Both the position numbers and the translations under genes were made by a program. A stretch of 12,573 nucleotides of DNA from an uncultured Lachnospiraceae bacterium (GTDB taxonomy: Bacteria; Bacillota; Clostridia; Lachnospirales; Lachnospiraceae), in contig CAJTLD010000002.1 in NCBI GenBank assembly GCA_910577065.1, forward strand, positions 1-12,573. Reading direction: 5' to 3'. Shown here piece after piece: positions 1-7,065 of the stretch. The notes beneath the pieces were generated by a model, which was not told the DNA's origin, made no database searches, and was given only the letters and a program-made list of their open reading frames with translations. Within the stretch, counting starts at the first letter, position 1. The number at the start of each line of letters is the position of its first letter.

Positions 1-1668
1 CAGCGCCGCCACCTGCTCCGGTGAAAATCCGGCCGCCACCAGCTGGCCCGCCATGCCCGCCGCCTGTTCCGCAATGGCCGCGCGCCCGGCGTCCGAACTG
101 GCATACTGCAGCTGGCCCGCCGCCGTAACGGCTGCGCGAAGCTCATTCATCTGCGCCTGCATTTCTGCGTTCTGCTGCATCTGCGCCGCCGCTGCCTGCG
201 CCGCCTGTGCCGCAATCTGCCCGGCCTGCGCGTTTGCGGCGTCTGCCGCCTGCTGCCTGACTGCGGCAAGGCTTGCGTCCGAAGTAAGCGTTTCGGCAAA
301 CTGCATTTCTGCCTGCTCCTTAATCTGCCGGTAGCCCTGCGGATTTGCGTCGTCTGCAAACTGCGCGTCTACAGCCGCCTGCGCCGCTGCCTGTGCCGTC
401 TCAAAAGCGGCGGCTTTTTCTTTCTTTCCCATCGGCGTATTTAAGGCTTCGTCCAGTGTTTTTACCCCTTGGCTGAGCGTCTGCACGCTGGACGCCAGAT
501 CGGAAACCCCGCTGATTAGCGTCGCGGACTGCCCCTTTAACGTGCCGATTCCGTCCGCCAGTGTTTTGGCTCCGTCCGTATACGCCGCAATTCCGCCCTG
601 CAGGGAAGTAACGCCGTCCGAAAATTCTCCCATTTTTCCGTCCAATGTCAAAAGCCCGTCTGAAAGCTCCCCGGAGCCGTCTTTTAATTGTTCCACTGCA
701 TCGGTTAAATCCTCTATTTTCCCGTCAAGTTCGGATAAATCCAGCGATTTTGCACCCATAAGCTCAGAACCGCCCATCACAACCGTCATTGTCATATCCA
801 GGGAAAATTCTTTTACATCCGCCGTTACCTCTACATATTCCGGTATGGAAACGTCGTCGGAAAAATCACGGTCTTTTACACGCAGGCTTTCTTTTAAGCC
901 CGGCATGGCGACGCCGAATACCATATTTTTATCGCCGTTTGTGACGACCTTGCCGTTTGTTACCGTTACGTTGGTAAAGCTGTCGTCCAAAAGCATTCCG
1001 GACGCTACGGTAAACGGCACGTAGATATCGCCTTTTTTCTCATGGTTGGTATAGTCAAAACGGATGGTCACCCGGCCGCTTTTGCCTGCCAGTTCGTCGG
1101 CGGACACTTCTTTGCCGTCCAGGTAATACGTTATTTTTTCCGTAACCGGCGCCTGCTTGTTTGTTTTTCCCTGATAATAAATATCGCTGCCTTTTGCGTT
1201 CCAGTTTAATACCGATCCCGTCTGCTCAAATGTTTCGGTTCCTTTGACGTTTTCGATCTCCGTTAAATCCGACGCGTCCTCTAATAGTTCTTTGCCCTCC
1301 GGATTTTTGAGCCATTCGCTTACGATGGTCTGTTCTGGCTTTCCGGTCGGATCGGCAATGATATAAACGGTTTCTTCTTTGCCGACCGGCCGGGCGTCGG
1401 AAGCGGTTTCTTCTTTTATCAAATCCGCCAGGGCGAGATCGCCGCCGTCTTCTTTTTGTTCCTGTTCCCCGGATTTGGCGTTGTTCTGCAAATCCGGATC
1501 TTCCGCTTTTTCCTGCGCAACGGCAGGAGCGCATCCCGGTTCGCTTTTGGCGGCGTATACGCGGCAGGCGGTGGAAGCGCCGCCTGTAACGGCTATAATA
1601 AGGACTCCGGCAATGACGCGGATCGCGTACTTGTTTTGAAAGGTTGCTTTTAATTTTTCTAATTTCAT
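1..1668 (-). CDS. Large Leu/Gly-heptad-repeat envelope protein (YhgE/Pip-like), C-terminus cut by window edge
   Basis: The frame is open from the ATG at 1666-1668 to base 1, giving 556 residues with no stop, so the gene continues beyond the left edge. The start is fixed by AGGAGG at 1677-1682, 8 bases upstream. Residues about 15-33 form one hydrophobic segment after a basic N-terminus (signal peptide or anchor). Then come an acidic, Glu/Gln-rich linker (about 45-90), a probable beta-rich extracytoplasmic region (about 95-300), thirteen consecutive xxxLxxG-type heptads (318-408) and an Ala/Gln-rich helical stretch (about 418-556). Such heptads are known from YhgE/Pip-type membrane proteins and related proteins beside MMPL transporters; those usually end in membrane segments, which here would lie outside the window. 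It follows the MMPL gene by 49 bases, so co-transcription and a joint envelope role are likely. The exact function is unknown. Confidence 0.8.
   Translation of the reverse strand, partial: MKLEKLKATFQNKYAIRVIAGVLIIAVTGGASTACRVYAAKSEPGCAPAVAQEKAEDPDLQNNAKSGEQEQKEDGGDLALADLIKEETASDARPVGKEETVYIIADPTGKPEQTIVSEWLKNPEGKELLEDASDLTEIENVKGTETFEQTGSVLNWNAKGSDIYYQGKTNKQAPVTEKITYYLDGKEVSADELAGKSGRVTIRFDYTNHEKKGDIYVPFTVASGMLLDDSFTNVTVTNGKVVTNGDKNMVFGVAMPGLKESLRVKDRDFSDDVSIPEYVEVTADVKEFSLDMTMTVVMGGSELMGAKSLDLSELDGKIEDLTDAVEQLKDGSGELSDGLLTLDGKMGEFSDGVTSLQGGIAAYTDGAKTLADGIGTLKGQSATLISGVSDLASSVQTLSQGVKTLDEALNTPMGKKEKAAAFETAQAAAQAAVDAQFADDANPQGYRQIKEQAEMQFAETLTSDASLAAVRQQAADAANAQAGQIAAQAAQAAAAQMQQNAEMQAQMNELRAAVTAAGQLQYASSDAGRAAIAEQAAGMAGQLVAAGFSPEQVAAL
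445..717 (-). repeat. Thirteen Leu/Gly heptads encoded within the envelope protein
   Basis: Residues 318-408 divide without gaps into 13 seven-residue units of the form xxxLxxG. Examples are VEQLKDG, SGELSDG, VTSLQGG, AKTLADG, SATLISG and VQTLSQG. Leu at position 4 is replaced by Phe or Tyr in three units, and Gly at position 7 is replaced in five. The pattern is in the protein; the DNA units are diverged, so this is not a recent DNA duplication. It predicts an elongated helical rod. Confidence 0.85.
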
Positions 1669-1676
1669 AATGATTT

Positions 1677-1682
1677 CCTCCT
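1677..1682 (-). promoter_or_regulatory. Ribosome binding site of the heptad-repeat protein gene
   Basis: The minus strand reads AGGAGG, 8 bases before the ATG at 1668. It decides the start of a reading frame that is open at the window edge. Confidence 0.8.
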
Positions 1683-1717
1683 GAACATATATTTTGATTG
1701 ATTTTTATTGCAAATGG

Positions 1718-3844
1718 TTAAGCTTTTACATCGTTTGACATGGCAATTCTTTTCGGACGCCTGTTTTTGGACTCCTTACTGCGAAAACCCGCGCTGCTGC
1801 GGATAATGACGCCGTCGAATACCATAAACATTGCCGGCAGCGCCAGCGCCACCACAAACAAACTGATGACGGCCCCTCTTGCCAGCAGGGTACAGAGGGA
1901 ACTTATCATATCAATACTGGAATACAAGCCGACGCCAAACGTCGCCGCAAAGAAGCTGAGCGCACTGACGAACACCGACTGCAGGGAGCTTGTGAGCGCC
2001 GCCGTAACCGCTTCTTTTTTGTCTGCGCCGCGGCTGCGTTCCCGTTTATATTTATTGGTCATCAGGATTGCATAATCTACGGTCGCGCCCAGCTGGATGG
2101 TTCCGATTACAATTGATGCGATAAACGGCAGCACCGTTTTTGTATAATACGGGATTCCCATATTGATAAAAATCCCGAATTCAATGACCAAAACCAGAAT
2201 GACCGGCAGGGAAACCGATTTTAACACCGCCGCGATAATTAAGAAAATCAATACGATGGAAACGACGCTGACTACCTTAAAGTCCCGGTCGGTAATCGTA
2301 ATCAAATCCTGCGTGCAGGGCGCTTCCCCAATCAGCATTGCCGTGGGATCATAGTGTTTGATAATTTTGCGGATGGCGTCGCACTGTGCGTTTACCTCGT
2401 CCGTCCCGGTCTTATATTCCGACATGACATAAATCATCTGATACGTGCCGTTGTCTAATAACTCCCGGATATGCTCCGGCGCCAGTTCATCCGGTACAAG
2501 CGGCCCCGTTACGGCGTCTAACCCAAGCGCCAGCTTTACGCCCTTTACCTGCTGCAACTCTTTTTCCATCCGGTACGCTTCTTTTTCGGAAAGGCCGCTG
2601 TCGGCCAAAATCACATGGGTTGCGCCCATATCAAACCGGGATTCGAGGGTATTGCCCGCCTCCACGCTTTCCAGGTGCTCCGGCAGCGTGCCGACCAGAT
2701 CGTAATATACCTCATTGTGATTCTGCGCATAGTACATCGGCCCGATCAGCAGGGCAAACAGCGCCAGAAACACCGGATAATGCCGGACAATCAACGCCCC
2801 TATTTTTCCGACGTCCGGAATGAAGGGCTTATGCTTTGTCCGTTCCAGCCATTTATCCATCACAAGTATCATTGACGGCAGAATCGTAACACAGCCGAGT
2901 ACGCCAAACACAACGCCCTTAGCCATGACAATTCCCAGATCCTTCCCAAGCGTAAACGTCATAAAGCACATGGCAAGGAACCCCGCGACCGTCGTAATCG
3001 AACTGCCCACGACAGAGGACACCGTCTGCGAAATCGCATGCGCCATGGCGCGCTGTTTATCCCCCGGATACTGTTTTTGATTCTCCCCGTAGCTGTGCCA
3101 CAGGAAAATGGAATAATCCATCGTAACCGCAAGCTGCAGTACCGCCGCAAGCGCCTGGGTGATAAAGGAAATCTCGCCTGCAATCCGGTTTGTACCCAGG
3201 TTATACAGAATCGCCATCCCGATGCTCAAAAGGAACACCAGCGGGATCAGGTAAGAATCCATTGTCAGCGCCAGCACCAGCGCGGATAAAAGCGCCGCAA
3301 GCGCCACATAAACAAGCGCCTCGCTGTTGCAGATTTTTTTGATATCCAGCACAACCGCCGACATGCCGCTAAGCAGGCAGTTCCGATCCGTTAAGCCGCG
3401 GATTTCTGAAATCGCGTCTAACGTCTCGTCCGCCGACATCGACGTATCAAACGTTACAATCAAAAGGGAGCTTCCCGTCTCCGCATTCTGCAGCGTCTCT
3501 TTGATATCCCCCGGAAGCAAATCCATCGGGACGGACAAATCCGCGATTGAGCCGTACCAGATGACGTCCTTCACATGGGCAACTTCTTTCAGTTCCCCTT
3601 CCAGGGTACTGATTTCCCGGTTCTGCATTCCGGACACCACGCACAGCGAAAACGCTCCCGTGCCAAACTCTTCTAACAAAATATCCTGCCCCTGCATCGT
3701 CTCAATGTCCCCGGGAAGATAGGAGAGGATGTCGTAATTGATCCTGGTGTGCAGGTATCCCCATACAGCAGGGATTAGCAGCAGAACGCTCAGGATTAAA
3801 ATCGGTATACGGAATGCCACTACTTTTTTACCTAATTGATTCAT
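1718..3844 (-). CDS. MMPL/RND-family membrane transporter
   Basis: This 708-residue protein has the duplicated architecture of the MMPL branch of the RND superfamily. Each half has one N-terminal membrane helix (about 9-29 and 350-371), a large extracytoplasmic domain (about 30-172 and 372-520), and a bundle of about five helices (about 174-330 and 523-677). An Asp-Tyr pair sits in the equivalent helix of each half: TMDYS (D243, Y244) and TVDYA (D590, Y591). These pairs are the proton-relay signature known from MmpL3-type transporters, so proton-driven export of a lipid or hydrophobic molecule is likely; the substrate is not visible. The C-terminus is a short basic cytoplasmic tail. The ATG at 3842-3844 is preceded by AGGTGG. 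The heptad-repeat protein follows 49 bases downstream. A transcription break probably separates this gene from the PBP gene, yet no convincing promoter was found directly before it. Confidence 0.92.
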   Translation of the reverse strand: MNQLGKKVVAFRIPILILSVLLLIPAVWGYLHTRINYDILSYLPGDIETMQGQDILLEEFGTGAFSLCVVSGMQNREISTLEGELKEVAHVKDVIWYGSIADLSVPMDLLPGDIKETLQNAETGSSLLIVTFDTSMSADETLDAISEIRGLTDRNCLLSGMSAVVLDIKKICNSEALVYVALAALLSALVLALTMDSYLIPLVFLLSIGMAILYNLGTNRIAGEISFITQALAAVLQLAVTMDYSIFLWHSYGENQKQYPGDKQRAMAHAISQTVSSVVGSSITTVAGFLAMCFMTFTLGKDLGIVMAKGVVFGVLGCVTILPSMILVMDKWLERTKHKPFIPDVGKIGALIVRHYPVFLALFALLIGPMYYAQNHNEVYYDLVGTLPEHLESVEAGNTLESRFDMGATHVILADSGLSEKEAYRMEKELQQVKGVKLALGLDAVTGPLVPDELAPEHIRELLDNGTYQMIYVMSEYKTGTDEVNAQCDAIRKIIKHYDPTAMLIGEAPCTQDLITITDRDFKVVSVVSIVLIFLIIAAVLKSVSLPVILVLVIEFGIFINMGIPYYTKTVLPFIASIVIGTIQLGATVDYAILMTNKYKRERSRGADKKEAVTAALTSSLQSVFVSALSFFAATFGVGLYSSIDMISSLCTLLARGAVISLFVVALALPAMFMVFDGVIIRSSAGFRSKESKNRRPKRIAMSNDVKA

Positions 3845-3890
3845 ATTCCCACCTCATCTCTTTTCTTATTTTTTACAAGACGCAGTATAT

Positions 3891-3924
3891 AAAAAAAGAC
3901 TGCATATTGGAATATGCAATCTTT
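3891..3924 (-). terminator. Probable rho-independent terminator after the PBP gene
   Basis: On the minus strand a 14-bp stem (3911-3924 with 3895-3908) closes on a 2-base centre and runs into TTTTTTT (complement of 3891-3897). One position (3919 against 3900) is a U-G wobble in minus-strand RNA but an A-C mismatch in plus-strand RNA, which supports minus-strand function. The stem is AT-rich, so termination may be partial. The core, TGCATATT-GG-AATATGCA, is also a good dyad and could instead be a protein-binding operator before the MMPL gene. Confidence 0.6.
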
Positions 3925-3973
3925 GCGGTTTGTTGAAGCTGCTATACAGATGTTTTGATTTGTATTGGAGCGG

Positions 3974-4018
3974 GGGACGGTTCAACAAAATTGTTTTAAA
4001 AAACTGCCGAACCGTCCC
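3974..4018. repeat. REP-like inverted repeat after the PBP stop codon
   Basis: GGGACGGTTC at 3974-3983 is matched perfectly by GAACCGTCCC at 4009-4018, a 10-bp stem with a 25-base AT-rich loop. It begins 6 bases past the PBP stop codon. There is no T-run on the minus-strand exit side, so it does not look like a standard terminator. GC-rich arms of this kind in an intergenic gap resemble dispersed REP-type palindromes; whether it is repeated in the genome cannot be seen here. Confidence 0.55.
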
Positions 4019-4024
4019 TCCCCT

Positions 4025-6439
4025 TTATTGGTTTGCACCATCTAAGGCCTGCTGCATTTCCTGCGTATACTTCCTGCTGTAAATCGTTCCAATCAATGCC
4101 TGAGCCTGACCGTAGAGCGCGTCCTTCCTGCTCTGGTAATCGCCGGCTCCGGGATCGAGCGCGTTCATCTGGCCGATTACGGCCTGAATCTGTTTGCCGA
4201 CTTCCCTGTCCCTGCGGTAATCCGCTACCGTATAGCCCTCCGAAAGCACCTCGTCATCTGCGCGGCCCGGCAGAAACTCTTCCCCCGCGTACGCGTCCGA
4301 ATCACTGCCCCCGTCCATGTTCTGAAACGATCCGCTTTCATAGCCGTAGGCGTCTAACAGATACTGCATGGATTCTTTCCAGACAGAAGCCGGATACGTC
4401 GCCCCATACAAATTACTAAGCGTTTTCGGCGTGTCGTACCCTACCCATACGGCCACGGTAAAATACGGCGTCATGCCGCAGAACCACCCGTCTTTGCTGT
4501 CGTTGGTCGTACCTGTTTTTCCGGCCGCTTCCACCTTAGAAGCAGATGCCCAGCGCATAGAAGACGCCGTCCCCCTGCTTATTACGCCTTTTAAAATATC
4601 CACCATTTTATCGGCAGCTTCCGCCGAATAAACTTCCGTATCCAGAGGTTCTGTGTACCGTTCGTCCCCGTCCAGATCCAGAATTGAAGTAATACAGCTT
4701 GTTTCCCGGTAAAAACCATGGTTCGCAAGCGCCGCATATGCCCCGGCCATCTGCTCTGTCGTCGCTCCGTGCGTCAGGCCTCCCAGAGACGCCGACAGCG
4801 TTTCATCCTCCGGAACAATCTTATCAAAATGCATCGTTTTAATAAAAGACAGCCCGTATCTTGCCCCAATATCGTTAAAAAGCTGATAGGCGCAGCCATT
4901 TTTACTCTGTTCCACCGCGCTGCGCAGCGAATATTTGCTTCCGGTCATCGTTGAGACTGTTTTGCTCTTTTTGGCGGCCGATACGTCAATATTGTTTAAC
5001 ATGGAATTATCCGTATAACCCTGCATCAGAGCCGGCGCATAAACCACAAGCGGTTTTATCGTGCTTCCCGGCTGCCTGGGGCTTTGGTAAGCCCGGTTTA
5101 ACGTATACATATTCAAAAACCCTTCCTGGGAACGCCCGCCGACCACGGCGATCACTTTCCCGGTCGCATTGTCAATCGCCGTCAGCGCCCCCTGGAAATC
5201 ATACATCCCGGACGCCCCGATCGACACGTCCATGTTTAACCCATTGTCAATCACCGACTGCAGAGCGTTTTGAGCCGCGCTGTCTAATGAAGTATATATT
5301 TTATAACCTCCCGTATAAATCCTGTCGCGGACGTCGGAATACCAGGTATCGTATTCCTTCTGGTAATTTTCATACGCTTCTTTGCTGTCAAAATCATATT
5401 GGAACAAAAATCCCTCCTGCCCCATCATATATCTGACCGCGCAGTGCAGCGCGTACGTCGTCTGGTAACCGTTGACGCGATCCGAACTGCTTTTTTTCTG
5501 GCCCGTAACCGTAATTTCTTCGGCAAGCGCTTCTGACAGCTGCGCGTCCGAAATAAACCCGCATTCAAACATATCCTGCAGAATTTTATCGCGGCGTTCC
5601 AACGCGCGCTCTGGCTGCGTATATGGATTGTAGTATGTGGGGCGGTTGGGAATAGCGCAAAGATACGCCGCCTGGGACAGCGTCAAATCTGCGGCGGAAA
5701 TCCCGAAATATGCCTGCGCCGCCGCCTCGATCCCATAAATATTATTGGCGAAACAGCAGTTATTGACATAAAATTCCATAATCTGCTTTTTGGTATATTT
5801 CCGGGTCAGTTCCGTAGCAATCATAATTTCTTTTATTTTGCGTTCAATGGAGACCTCGTTCGTCAGATAAATCTTCCTCGCAAGCTGCTGCGTAATCGTA
5901 CTTGCGCCGTGAATGACTTCCCCGCCGCTTTTCAGATAAGTAAACGCAACGCGGAAAATCCCTTTCAAATCGTATCCGCGGTTGCTGAAAAAGTTGCGGT
6001 CTTCTACCGCAATAAACGCGTTTATGGCGTTCTGCGGAATCTTTTCATACCGCAGGTAAATATTTTTTTCCGAAGCCGACAGTTCTGCAATTTTATTTCC
6101 ATCCTTATCATAGATATAGGATATATTAGACGGGCGAAAATCCCTGCCGCTGCTCTCTTTTACCTTCTGTTTCGCTTCTCTCTGCCACTCGTTTATATCT
6201 CCGCTGTACCTGAAAAAAACAAACCCTGTAATCCCAAGCAAAACAAGCATCAGAACAAAAAACGAAATCTTTACGCTTCTTCCAAAGACATGCCGTTTTT
6301 TCTTCGTATGCTTTTTCTTTGCCGGTTTCTTCGAGGTTTGTTTTCCCTTTGCCTGTTTCTTAGCCGTCTGTTTTCCCTTCGTCTGTTTTTGGGTTGTCTG
6401 TTTCTTTGCCGCCTGTTTTGTTTTTTCCGTCAAATCCAT
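4025..6439 (-). CDS. Class A penicillin-binding protein (GT51 glycosyltransferase plus transpeptidase)
   Basis: A bifunctional enzyme that polymerises lipid II into glycan strands and cross-links the peptides outside the membrane. From the ATG at 6439 it has 804 residues: a Lys-rich cytoplasmic tail (about 6-50), one membrane helix (about 56-77), GT51 (about 100-290) and transpeptidase (about 415-690). GT51 motifs are EDRNFF (catalytic E146), GASTITQQ (178-185) and ERKIKE (E204). Transpeptidase motifs are PGSTIKP (nucleophile S459, K462), SKN (512-514) and KTGTT (641-645). A Gly/Asp/Glu-rich linker and a helical tail of about 100 residues follow. The frame is open upstream to 6520, giving 831 residues and a 34-base overlap with the TetR gene; I prefer 6439 because that extension mostly reads through the TetR stop region. 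Odd points are Asn where EDxxFxxHxG has His, and Cys-Cys-Phe-Ala in the usual YxNxxYFG region. Confidence 0.93.
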   Translation of the reverse strand: MDLTEKTKQAAKKQTTQKQTKGKQTAKKQAKGKQTSKKPAKKKHTKKKRHVFGRSVKISFFVLMLVLLGITGFVFFRYSGDINEWQREAKQKVKESSGRDFRPSNISYIYDKDGNKIAELSASEKNIYLRYEKIPQNAINAFIAVEDRNFFSNRGYDLKGIFRVAFTYLKSGGEVIHGASTITQQLARKIYLTNEVSIERKIKEIMIATELTRKYTKKQIMEFYVNNCCFANNIYGIEAAAQAYFGISAADLTLSQAAYLCAIPNRPTYYNPYTQPERALERRDKILQDMFECGFISDAQLSEALAEEITVTGQKKSSSDRVNGYQTTYALHCAVRYMMGQEGFLFQYDFDSKEAYENYQKEYDTWYSDVRDRIYTGGYKIYTSLDSAAQNALQSVIDNGLNMDVSIGASGMYDFQGALTAIDNATGKVIAVVGGRSQEGFLNMYTLNRAYQSPRQPGSTIKPLVVYAPALMQGYTDNSMLNNIDVSAAKKSKTVSTMTGSKYSLRSAVEQSKNGCAYQLFNDIGARYGLSFIKTMHFDKIVPEDETLSASLGGLTHGATTEQMAGAYAALANHGFYRETSCITSILDLDGDERYTEPLDTEVYSAEAADKMVDILKGVISRGTASSMRWASASKVEAAGKTGTTNDSKDGWFCGMTPYFTVAVWVGYDTPKTLSNLYGATYPASVWKESMQYLLDAYGYESGSFQNMDGGSDSDAYAGEEFLPGRADDEVLSEGYTVADYRRDREVGKQIQAVIGQMNALDPGAGDYQSRKDALYGQAQALIGTIYSRKYTQEMQQALDGANQ
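6314..6403 (-). repeat. Three tandem 30-base units encoding a Lys-rich tail
   Basis: Three adjacent 10-residue units, KQTTQKQTKG, KQTAKKQAKG and KQTSKKPAKK, make up most of the cytoplasmic tail of the PBP. The DNA units are still clearly alike (each begins AAACA(A/G)AC), so they arose by tandem duplication. The tail is strongly positive and probably disordered. Confidence 0.8.
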
Positions 6440-6470
6440 CACCTTCCAGCCATTGTGCTTGACTCCCCTT
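6437..6470 (-). promoter_or_regulatory. PBP translation start region with a four-codon mini-ORF
   Basis: AAGGGGAG (complement of 6463-6470) lies 9 bases before an ATG at 6451-6453 that reads only M-A-G-R before TGA. That TGA overlaps the PBP ATG by one base (TGATG). From the PBP ATG itself the AAGGGGAG is 23 bases away, which is too far for normal use; only a weak GGAAGG lies close by. The layout would allow termination and re-initiation at the PBP start. Confidence 0.4.
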
Positions 6471-6486
6471 ACATCCCCCTGTTTTA

Positions 6487-7056
6487 TTACTGCGGAAACA
6501 ACACCTCCTCCATGGAACATTTCATAATATAGTCATAAATTTCCACCAATTCTTTTGCCGTGATTGCAAATCCGCTCTGAATCCATACAATCACCACCGA
6601 ACACATAGACTGCGCATAATACTCGGCAATCCGCTCTGTCGTAAGCCACTTAAATTTGCGGATTACATCTGTTTTTTTCTGATCCATAATCTCCAAAAGA
6701 ACCTGCTTGACACAATTCCTGGCAATCATCTCAAATGAAAACTGCCCTTCCAAACGCACTGCCTGCATATAAAACCCGCGTTCCTTCCCAATATTGGTAA
6801 ACAGCAGCAAAAGAGCCTCGTTTATCATCTGGTTCTCAAGCAGCGGGCGGATTGGCCCTAGCAGTTCCGTATGTATAATCCGCTCTAAAAGCTCATATTT
6901 ATCCTGGAAATGGTTATAAAACGTGGGCCTTATCACACCCGCCTTGTCTGTAATCTCTTTTATTGTAATCTTTTCAATCGGATCGTGCAATGCAAGTTCT
7001 TTAAAACTACTAATCAGTAAACGATCCACATCCTGTTTCGCCTGCACCGTATCCAT
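6487..7056 (-). CDS. TetR/AcrR-family transcriptional regulator
   Basis: A 189-residue one-domain-plus-ligand-pocket repressor of typical TetR length. The N-terminal helix-turn-helix is clear at about residues 28-52 (ITIKEITDKAG then IRPTFYNHF, the usual recognition helix followed by Y-x-H-F). The rest is helical, of the variable ligand-binding type, and resembles the short DhaS-like TetR group. It begins 6 bases after the MATE stop codon and so is probably translated from the same message; autoregulation of the MATE operon by a compound the pump exports is the natural inference. It is not divergently placed as many TetR genes are. Start choice: the ATG at 7056 has AAGGGGG only one base away, while the GTG at 7045-7047 (residue 4) has better spacing of about 10, so the protein may be 186 residues. 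Confidence 0.92.
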   Translation of the reverse strand: MDTVQAKQDVDRLLISSFKELALHDPIEKITIKEITDKAGVIRPTFYNHFQDKYELLERIIHTELLGPIRPLLENQMINEALLLLFTNIGKERGFYMQAVRLEGQFSFEMIARNCVKQVLLEIMDQKKTDVIRKFKWLTTERIAEYYAQSMCSVVIVWIQSGFAITAKELVEIYDYIMKCSMEEVLFPQ

Positions 7057-7065
7057 TCCCCCTTA
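7045..7065 (-). promoter_or_regulatory. MATE stop codon fused with the TetR ribosome binding site
   Basis: The minus strand reads AGGTAAGGGGGAATGG. The MATE stop TAA (7063-7065) is directly followed by GGGGGA and then the TetR ATG (7054-7056), so a terminating ribosome covers the next start. This implies translational coupling. Confidence 0.6.

Noticed and set aside
542..1024. Plus-strand open frame of 160 residues, with others at 53-334 and 1379-1639
   Set aside because: These are shadows of the heptad-repeat protein, which has a strong ribosome binding site and a continuous frame of 556 codons to the edge.
1226..1534. Minus-strand frame of 102 residues inside the heptad-protein gene
   Set aside because: It is a +1 or +2 frame of the real gene, Arg-rich and without a domain.
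1560..1580. Possible lipoprotein Cys (residue 35) after the N-terminal hydrophobic segment of the heptad protein
   Set aside because: The preceding residues are S-T-A, lacking the Leu-type residue expected at position -3 of a lipobox. A plain signal peptide or anchor fits better.
3974..4018. Standard rho-independent terminator for the PBP gene at the GC-rich inverted repeat
   Set aside because: No T-run follows on the minus strand and the loop is 25 bases. The hairpin at 3891-3924 is the better terminator.
5909..6532. Plus-strand open frame of 207 residues
   Set aside because: It lies antisense to the PBP gene, is rich in Leu/Phe/Arg from reading the Lys-rich repeats backward, and shows no recognisable domain.
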